A stretch of 17,850 bases of DNA from G963674665 sp964609625 (GTDB lineage: Bacteria > Desulfobacterota > Desulfovibrionia > Desulfovibrionales > Desulfovibrionaceae). The stretch's first letter is position 1. The number at the start of each line of letters is the position of its first letter. Below, one piece after another: positions 14,501 to 17,850 of the stretch. The translations under genes were made by a program, and so were the position numbers. The DNA lies in NCBI GenBank assembly GCA_964609625.1, contig CAZSRS010000061.1:1-17850 (forward strand), given 5' to 3'. The notes under the pieces are model-generated. The model worked only from the letters and a program-made list of their open reading frames with translations. It had not been told where the DNA came from and ran no database searches.

Positions 14501-14579
14501 CAGTCCTAACGATCCGACCCAAACACGCCTTCAGCGCACCTCCCGGGGAGGCAAGGGGCGAGTGCATGCCCATGGTGAT

Positions 14580-14589
14580 ACGTCGACGT
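14580..14589. repeat. 10-bp perfect palindrome
   Basis: ACGTCGACGT is a perfect 10-bp palindrome in the 268-base gap between the two small plus-strand genes (14501-14768). A short CCTCC/GGAGG hairpin lies at 14539-14551. Otherwise that gap holds a putative promoter (14623-14652) and no credible gene. Confidence 0.5.
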
Positions 14590-14613
14590 TCTACAGTTTC
14601 AGCAAATTTGCTT

Positions 14614-14652
14614 GAGAAATTCCTCACAAATTTATTGCATTCTTCTCATAAT
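14614..14652 (+). promoter_or_regulatory. Putative promoter for the 65-aa gene, with an upstream GAGAAATTCCTC site
   Basis: CATAAT (14647-14652, five of six -10 consensus bases) lies 18 bp after CTCACA (14623-14628, four of six -35 bases). The near-palindrome GAGAAATTCCTC (14614-14625), another copy of the recurring motif, touches the -35 and is flanked by CAAATTT repeats (14604-14610 inverted to 14627-14633). This would suit control by the same protein as at 14115-14169. Confidence 0.4.
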
Positions 14653-14768
14653 CTGGCATGAGACGACCTTGGCCATAGGGGAGCATATCTGCTGGCCATC
14701 CAAGCAAGGGGGGATGGGCAAAGGCGAAAGACACACGGTGGTCACTGCATAACGAAAGGGAGGCATCG

Positions 14769-14966
14769 GTGCGAAAACCCAAAGTTGATGACGTGGAAAA
14801 ACAGGCGCAAGAGCTGGTCCGAATGGTTTTCACGGCCAGCGATCAACATATGACCCAGGTCAACGGCACCCCCACGAACCTACACAACGCGCTGAGCGCG
14901 GCTGCGCTTACGGTCCAGAACTCAGTGAAATCCTTTGTGGAGATTCTCCGCTCGTTTTCACTATGA
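14769..14966 (+). CDS. Hypothetical 65-aa protein
   Basis: This small gene has a GTG start supported by an AAGGGAGG ribosome-binding site about 5 bases upstream. A clear rho-independent terminator follows 17 bases after its stop, which argues for a real transcription unit. The product (MRKPKVDDVEKQAQELVRMVF...LVQ-like helices) is acidic-basic mixed and helical, with a second helix SAAALTVQNSVKSFVEILRSF at the end. There is no signal peptide or membrane segment. I do not recognise a family. It sits between the small divergent gene and the repeat-rich region before the primase-like gene. Confidence 0.55.
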   Translation: MRKPKVDDVEKQAQELVRMVFTASDQHMTQVNGTPTNLHNALSAAALTVQNSVKSFVEILRSFSL

Positions 14967-14983
14967 TCCCCCTTGGCCGCCAA

Positions 14984-15005
14984 GCCCGCCGTGCGCGGGC
15001 TTTTT
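14984..15005 (+). terminator. Rho-independent terminator after the 65-aa gene
   Basis: The stem GCCCGC (14984-14989) / GCGGGC (14995-15000) with a 5-base loop is followed directly by TTTTT (15001-15005). It ends transcripts from the 14195 and 14769 genes and insulates the segment before the primase-like gene. Confidence 0.85.
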
Positions 15006-15020
15006 GTGGCCCATTGAAAT

Positions 15021-15066
15021 AGGAAATTCCTTTGTTAGCAACCTGTTCATTAAAAGAAATTCCTTG
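15021..15066. repeat. Two GGAAATTCCTT-like repeats, 34 bp apart
   Basis: AGGAAATTCCTTTG (15021-15034) and AGAAATTCCTTG (15055-15066) are direct copies of the motif seen in inverse orientation at 14115-14169 and 13904-13914. The two copies can also pair imperfectly with one another as an inverted repeat. A nick-like TTGCGCCCT follows 15 bases after the second copy. Confidence 0.6.
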
Positions 15067-15080
15067 ATTATGCGAAGCAA

Positions 15081-15089
15081 TTGCGCCCT
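15081..15089 (+). other. Candidate oriT nick core (MOBQ-like)
   Basis: TTGCGCCCT, in the wider context CAATTGCGCCCTG, matches from memory the nick region of Ti-plasmid and RSF1010-type (MOBQ) origins, where cleavage falls between TGCG and CCCT. It lies in the intergenic repeat region just downstream of the two GGAAATTCCTT copies, a plausible oriT position. A short match can arise by chance and the relaxase of this element is not in the window, so the call is tentative. Confidence 0.3.
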
Positions 15090-15199
15090 GACCTGCGGTG
15101 AAAGCTGAAAATGTCGAAAACTGCCTGAAGCGCGCGTCAAACAGCGTAAACAGCTGATTCAACACTCCACACCAGCGAGGAGAGCACATGAAATGAGCG

Positions 15200-15233
15200 A
15201 AAAAGAAAAGGGCGGACCCGGCCAGGCCCGCCC
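15200..15233 (-). terminator. Minus-strand rho-independent terminator
   Basis: Read on the minus strand, GGGCGGGCC (15233-15225) pairs with GGTCCGCCC (15218-15210), with one G-U pair, and is followed by TTTTCTTTTT (15209-15200). On the plus strand no U-tract follows, so the direction is clear. No minus-strand protein gene precedes it; the only candidate source is the promoter at 15265-15293. Confidence 0.7.
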
Positions 15234-15258
15234 GTTATCGAAAACCAAAACACATTCC
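15200..15258 (-). ncRNA. Possible short minus-strand RNA
   Basis: A promoter (-35 TTGACA, 17-bp spacer, -10 CATTAT) on the minus strand would start transcription near 15258, and the terminator ends at about 15200. That gives an RNA of roughly 59 nt made mainly of a U/G-rich 5' segment and the terminator hairpin. It would lie antisense to the leader of the primase-like gene. Its existence is an inference from these two signals only. Confidence 0.3.
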
Positions 15259-15261
15259 ATA

Positions 15262-15293
15262 TGCATAATGCACATAGCCACATGGCATGTCAA
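15262..15293 (-). promoter_or_regulatory. Minus-strand promoter overlapped by two palindromes
   Basis: On the minus strand, TTGACA (15293-15288) is a perfect -35, followed after exactly 17 bp by CATTAT (15270-15265), four of six -10 bases. ACATG-G-CATGT (15280-15290) covers part of the -35 and spacer. TGCAT-A-ATGCA (15262-15272) covers the -10. Both are perfect with a one-base centre, as expected for repressor operators. Confidence 0.55.
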
Positions 15294-15303
15294 CATGTAC
15301 AAA

Positions 15304-15322
15304 ACAAGAAATTTATTCTTGT
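15304..15322. repeat. 7-bp-arm inverted repeat
   Basis: ACAAGAA (15304-15310) and TTCTTGT (15316-15322) are exact reverse complements around ATTTA. The ACAAGAA arm also occurs at the middle copy of the 23-bp repeat array (14135-14141). It may be an operator or a relaxosome site. A weak plus-strand promoter (TTGTCT at 15319, 17 bp, TCTACT at 15342) could serve the primase-like gene. Confidence 0.5.
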
Positions 15323-15387
15323 CTGAAGTTTTGCATGCGGATCTACTGAAATCCTGCGAGCGATTGCAATGTCAGTTTGTTCCTTCA

Positions 15388-15401
15388 GGGGTAGCCACCC
15401 C
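15388..15401 (+). promoter_or_regulatory. Leader hairpin before the primase-like gene
   Basis: GGGGT (15388-15392) and ACCCC (15397-15401) pair around AGCC just upstream of the GAGGGGG ribosome-binding site. The hairpin could affect translation start of the primase-like gene; no U-tract follows. Confidence 0.4.
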
Positions 15402-15418
15402 GCTGCGAGGGGGCGCAT

Positions 15419-17836
15419 ATGCAGCCTGAACACATTGCGGCCATTCCGGCTGCCCTGCGCAATGCCCCACGGTGGGTTCTCTGGAAGAGCGAGCAGCGCA
15501 ACGGACGGCGCACCAAAGTTCCCTATGCGCTGGGGGGCAACCGCGCGCGAACAGATGCCCCGGCCACTTGGGCAGCCTTCGAGGATGTGCTCGATCGGCT
15601 TCGGGCAGCGCCCCACGAGTATGCTGGCCTTGGCTTTGTCTTTGCCAAGGAGGACGGCTTTGTGGGCGTGGATCTTGACCACTGCGTTACGCAAGAAACC
15701 GGTGCGCTCATGCCCTGGGCGAGGCAAGTAGTGGAGCTTCTCGGCAGCTATACGGAGTACTCCCCCAGCGGCGCCGGTCTGCACGTCATTGTCAAGGGGC
15801 GCAAACCGGACCCGCGCTGCAAGCAGACCCGCATTCCCGGCGCTTCTGCCGGCTCTGCCTTCGAGTGGTACGACGAGCGCCGCTTCTTCACCGTCAGTGG
15901 CCGCATCTTCCCTGGCGCCCCAACTGACATCCACCAGCGCAACGGCGAGCTGAGCCAGGTTCTGAACCTGATATGGGGCAGCTCCCCGTCGGCATCCACT
16001 CTGCCGACTCGCAGCCACTTCCAGGACCAGGACACCGTGCTGTTCGAGCGTATTCGCACATCCCAGCAGGCTGCCCGGTTTGAAGTCCTTTGGCGAGGAG
16101 ACTGGCAAGGCGCCGGCTACGCCAGCCAGAGCGAGGCCGACTTGGCGCTCTGCGCCATGCTCGCCTTCTGGACGGGCCGCGATCTCTCCCGCATGGACAG
16201 TCTATTCCGGCGATCCGGACTCTACCGCCCCAAATGGGAGCGCAACGCCGGTGCCGGCCAGACTTACGGCGCCCGCACCATCGCTGCTGCCTGCGCCAAG
16301 TGCCTGGACACACGGGAGCCCAGGCGCGCTACCCCCATGAGGCAGGACCCTGTGCCACCCGATCTTGACAAGGCCCAGGACCTCGACCGCTCCCGCGAGT
16401 TGTTCCCGCGTCGCCCATTCCCCTGGCAGGTCTTTCCATCCTCCATCGCCGAGAGCATGCGGCAGCTGGCGCGCTCCTGTGCCGGCAGCCCGAACCCGTT
16501 GCCGGGCACGGCCTTCTGTCTCCTGGGCGCGGCATTGGGGCGCACGGTGTCGGTTCTGCCCAAGGCATCCTGGCGCGAACCGCTCATCTTCTGGCACCTG
16601 GACATCGAGGAGTCCGGCAGCGGCAAGACCGCCCCCATGTGGTTGCTGGCCGAGGTCATGAAGCGGGCGCAGGCCGAGGCCCACGAACGCTACGCCGAGG
16701 AGTACGCGGCCTGGCGCTTCCTGCCCAGGGACGACAAACACCCCGAGCCAGAGCCAGCTCCGGCGCGCGGCTACTTCCTGACCGACGCCACCCTCGAAGG
16801 GCTGCGCTGCGAGCTGGAAGCGCACCCCACCGGGGGGCTGGCCATGCTCCTCAACGAGGCCTCGTTCCTGCTCAACTCCCACAACCAGTACAAGGCGCGC
16901 GGCACGGACCGCGAGGCCTGGCTCTGCCTCTGGGATGGGCACCCGGTGCGCGTGGTGCGCGTGGGCAAGACCGTCTACCTTAAAGGGGCGCGGGTGCAGG
17001 TCTGCGGCGGCATCCAGCCCGAGGTCTTCAAGGCCGCGTTCACGGCCAAGAAAGGGCTGTATCTGTGCGACGGCACAGCTTTCCGCTGCCTGCTGACCTT
17101 TGAGCCACCGGCGCATTACGAACAGACCGAGGAGGTCTGGTCTGCCGCCCAGCGCACGGCGTGGGAGCGCACCCTCGCCGCGGCCATGGCCTGGGCGGAT
17201 CAGCGCGCGATGTTGGCTGAGCCCCTGGATCTTCACCTCGCCCCTCAAGCCAGGGCCGCGTTTCTGGACTGGCGCAACAGCCTGGACGCCCAGCGTGATG
17301 AACTGCCGGCACAGCTGCGCGGATTCCTGCCCAAGGCCTTCAGCTACGCCCTGCGCCTGGCTGGCGCCCTGCATTGCATCACGGCTTTCCACGCTGGCAG
17401 CGAGCCTGCGCCCGTCCTGGACACCCCGTGCATTCTGAACGGCATCGACGTGGCGGAATTCTACCTCGGCCAGGCCGTGGACGCGGTGCGCCTCCTGGCG
17501 GACGAGGGGGGCGCGCGCCCCACAGAAGTTTCGGATCGCATGCAGCTTCTGGCCAAGGTGCTCACGTCCTTGCGTCCGGACCTGGACAACGGCCGCCTAG
17601 CCGTGGGCTTCATCCAGGAGCGCTTCAACGCCTTCGCCCCCATGGAGGCCCGAATCAAATCCCCGCACGCCATGGGCGCCATGCTGCGCAGCGCGGGCCT
17701 GAGCGTCTCGGCGGGCAAATTGAACGCCAACGGCCGCCGCTCCACCCGCTGCCTGCTCTGGGATCACAAGAGCGAAGACTTCGTGCAGACATCGCTGCAG
17801 ACATATATGGCCCCGCCCTGGAGTCAAGAGAGATGA
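15419..17836 (+). CDS. Primase-polymerase-like protein with a C-terminal DUF3987 P-loop domain
   Basis: This 805-aa protein has a GAGGGGG site about 6 bases before its ATG. Residues 8-170 resemble the primase-polymerase-like domain of phage and plasmid replication proteins (NrS-1 polymerase type): PRWVLWKSEQ, KVPYALGG, FVGVDLDHC with Asp85/Asp87, YSPSGAGLHVIVKG with His122, and FEWYDERRFFTVSGR with Glu149. Residues 205-295 match the following helical domain (LWRGDW, SQSEADLALCAMLAFWTGRD, YGARTIAAA). Residues 333-660 are DUF3987-like, with Walker A ESGSGKTAP (398-406) and Walker B GGLAMLLNEASFLL (472-485), probably a helicase-like ATPase. It would prime plasmid or transferred-strand DNA, or start replication. 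The next gene overlaps its stop (ATGA at 17833). Confidence 0.88.
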   Translation: MQPEHIAAIPAALRNAPRWVLWKSEQRNGRRTKVPYALGGNRARTDAPATWAAFEDVLDRLRAAPHEYAGLGFVFAKEDGFVGVDLDHCVTQETGALMPWARQVVELLGSYTEYSPSGAGLHVIVKGRKPDPRCKQTRIPGASAGSAFEWYDERRFFTVSGRIFPGAPTDIHQRNGELSQVLNLIWGSSPSASTLPTRSHFQDQDTVLFERIRTSQQAARFEVLWRGDWQGAGYASQSEADLALCAMLAFWTGRDLSRMDSLFRRSGLYRPKWERNAGAGQTYGARTIAAACAKCLDTREPRRATPMRQDPVPPDLDKAQDLDRSRELFPRRPFPWQVFPSSIAESMRQLARSCAGSPNPLPGTAFCLLGAALGRTVSVLPKASWREPLIFWHLDIEESGSGKTAPMWLLAEVMKRAQAEAHERYAEEYAAWRFLPRDDKHPEPEPAPARGYFLTDATLEGLRCELEAHPTGGLAMLLNEASFLLNSHNQYKARGTDREAWLCLWDGHPVRVVRVGKTVYLKGARVQVCGGIQPEVFKAAFTAKKGLYLCDGTAFRCLLTFEPPAHYEQTEEVWSAAQRTAWERTLAAAMAWADQRAMLAEPLDLHLAPQARAAFLDWRNSLDAQRDELPAQLRGFLPKAFSYALRLAGALHCITAFHAGSEPAPVLDTPCILNGIDVAEFYLGQAVDAVRLLADEGGARPTEVSDRMQLLAKVLTSLRPDLDNGRLAVGFIQERFNAFAPMEARIKSPHAMGAMLRSAGLSVSAGKLNANGRRSTRCLLWDHKSEDFVQTSLQTYMAPPWSQER

Positions 17837-17850
17837 TCATGCGACAAGAA
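17833..17850 (+). CDS. Probable start of a further gene (partial)
   Basis: An ATG at 17833 overlaps the stop of the primase-like gene (ATGA), and a second in-frame ATG lies at 17839, with a purine-rich AAGAGAG stretch upstream. The visible codons read MIMRQE. Only six codons are seen, so the gene itself is inferred from the overlap pattern and the ribosome-binding context. Confidence 0.4.

Larger units (their letters stand above)
14967..15418. other. 452-base segment without a confident gene; candidate origin/control region
   Basis: This AT-richer stretch contains, in order: a plus-strand terminator, two copies of the GGAAATTCCTT-like motif (15021-15031 and 15055-15065), a TTGCGCCCT sequence like the MOBQ nick core (15081-15089), a minus-strand terminator (15200-15233), a minus-strand promoter overlapped by two palindromes (15262-15293), a 7-bp-arm inverted repeat (15304-15322), an ATCCTGC sequence like the IncP nick core (15351-15357), and a hairpin just before the primase-like gene (15388-15401). 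An open 78-aa frame (15193-15429) crosses it; I do not consider it proven. Confidence 0.6.

Noticed and set aside
13904..15066. CRISPR array
   Set aside because: The repeats are only about 9-12 bp, irregularly placed outside the 23-bp triplet and in both orientations, and no cas genes are present.
14908..15189. 93-codon minus-strand frame downstream of the minus promoter
   Set aside because: It has no ribosome-binding site, lies beyond the minus-strand terminator, and overlaps the end of the 65-aa gene and its terminator.
16202..17392. 396-codon minus-strand open frame
   Set aside because: Antisense shadow of the DUF3987-containing protein; no ribosome-binding site and biased composition.

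Overview
The window is GC-rich DNA carrying most of a P-type conjugative transfer region, and reads as part of a conjugative plasmid or integrative conjugative element of a Gram-negative bacterium. Desulfovibrionaceae is my best guess. It rests on codon style and on a paired C-rich/G-rich intergenic hairpin at 151-220 of a kind I recall from that group. This host call is inference. No rRNA, tRNA, CRISPR array, transposase or integrase is visible.

Layout. One long block is read on the minus strand, from about 14086 down to position 1. In transcription order it holds: a small HTH-like gene (13832-14086), traK-like, traL, traM-like, trbB, trbC, trbD, trbE, trbJ, trbL, trbF, trbG, trbH, trbI, then traG (coupling ATPase), traF (S26 signal peptidase) and the 5' end of an unknown gene (1-118). 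The trb order B-C-D-E-J-L-F-G-H-I is that of Ti plasmids and many ICEs. The traK-traL-traM trio placed directly upstream of trbB recalls the relaxosome leader operon of RP4. Genes abut or overlap by a few bases, so this is probably one transcription and translation unit. The only interruption is a truncated, partnerless hicB-like gene on the plus strand between trbI and traG.

The right part is read on the plus strand: a small gene divergent from the traK operon (14195-14500), a 65-aa gene (14769-14966) ended by a clear terminator, a 452-base segment without a confident gene, and an 805-aa protein (15419-17836) joining a primase-polymerase-like N-terminus to a DUF3987-type P-loop domain. Another gene probably begins at 17833 or 17839.

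The stretch 13.9-15.4 kb is AT-richer than the rest. It holds recurring copies of a GGAAATTCCTT-like motif, three of them at exact 23-bp intervals, several inverted repeats, two sequences resembling known relaxase nick sites, and a minus-strand promoter-terminator pair. It is the likely control and origin-of-transfer region, although no relaxase gene lies in the window.

How it works together, from family knowledge: TrbB, TrbE and TraG are the three ATPases. TrbC is the pilin, processed by TraF. TrbD, TrbL and TrbF form the inner-membrane platform. TrbG, TrbH and TrbI form the envelope-spanning core. TrbJ is periplasmic. TraK, TraL and TraM would act around oriT.
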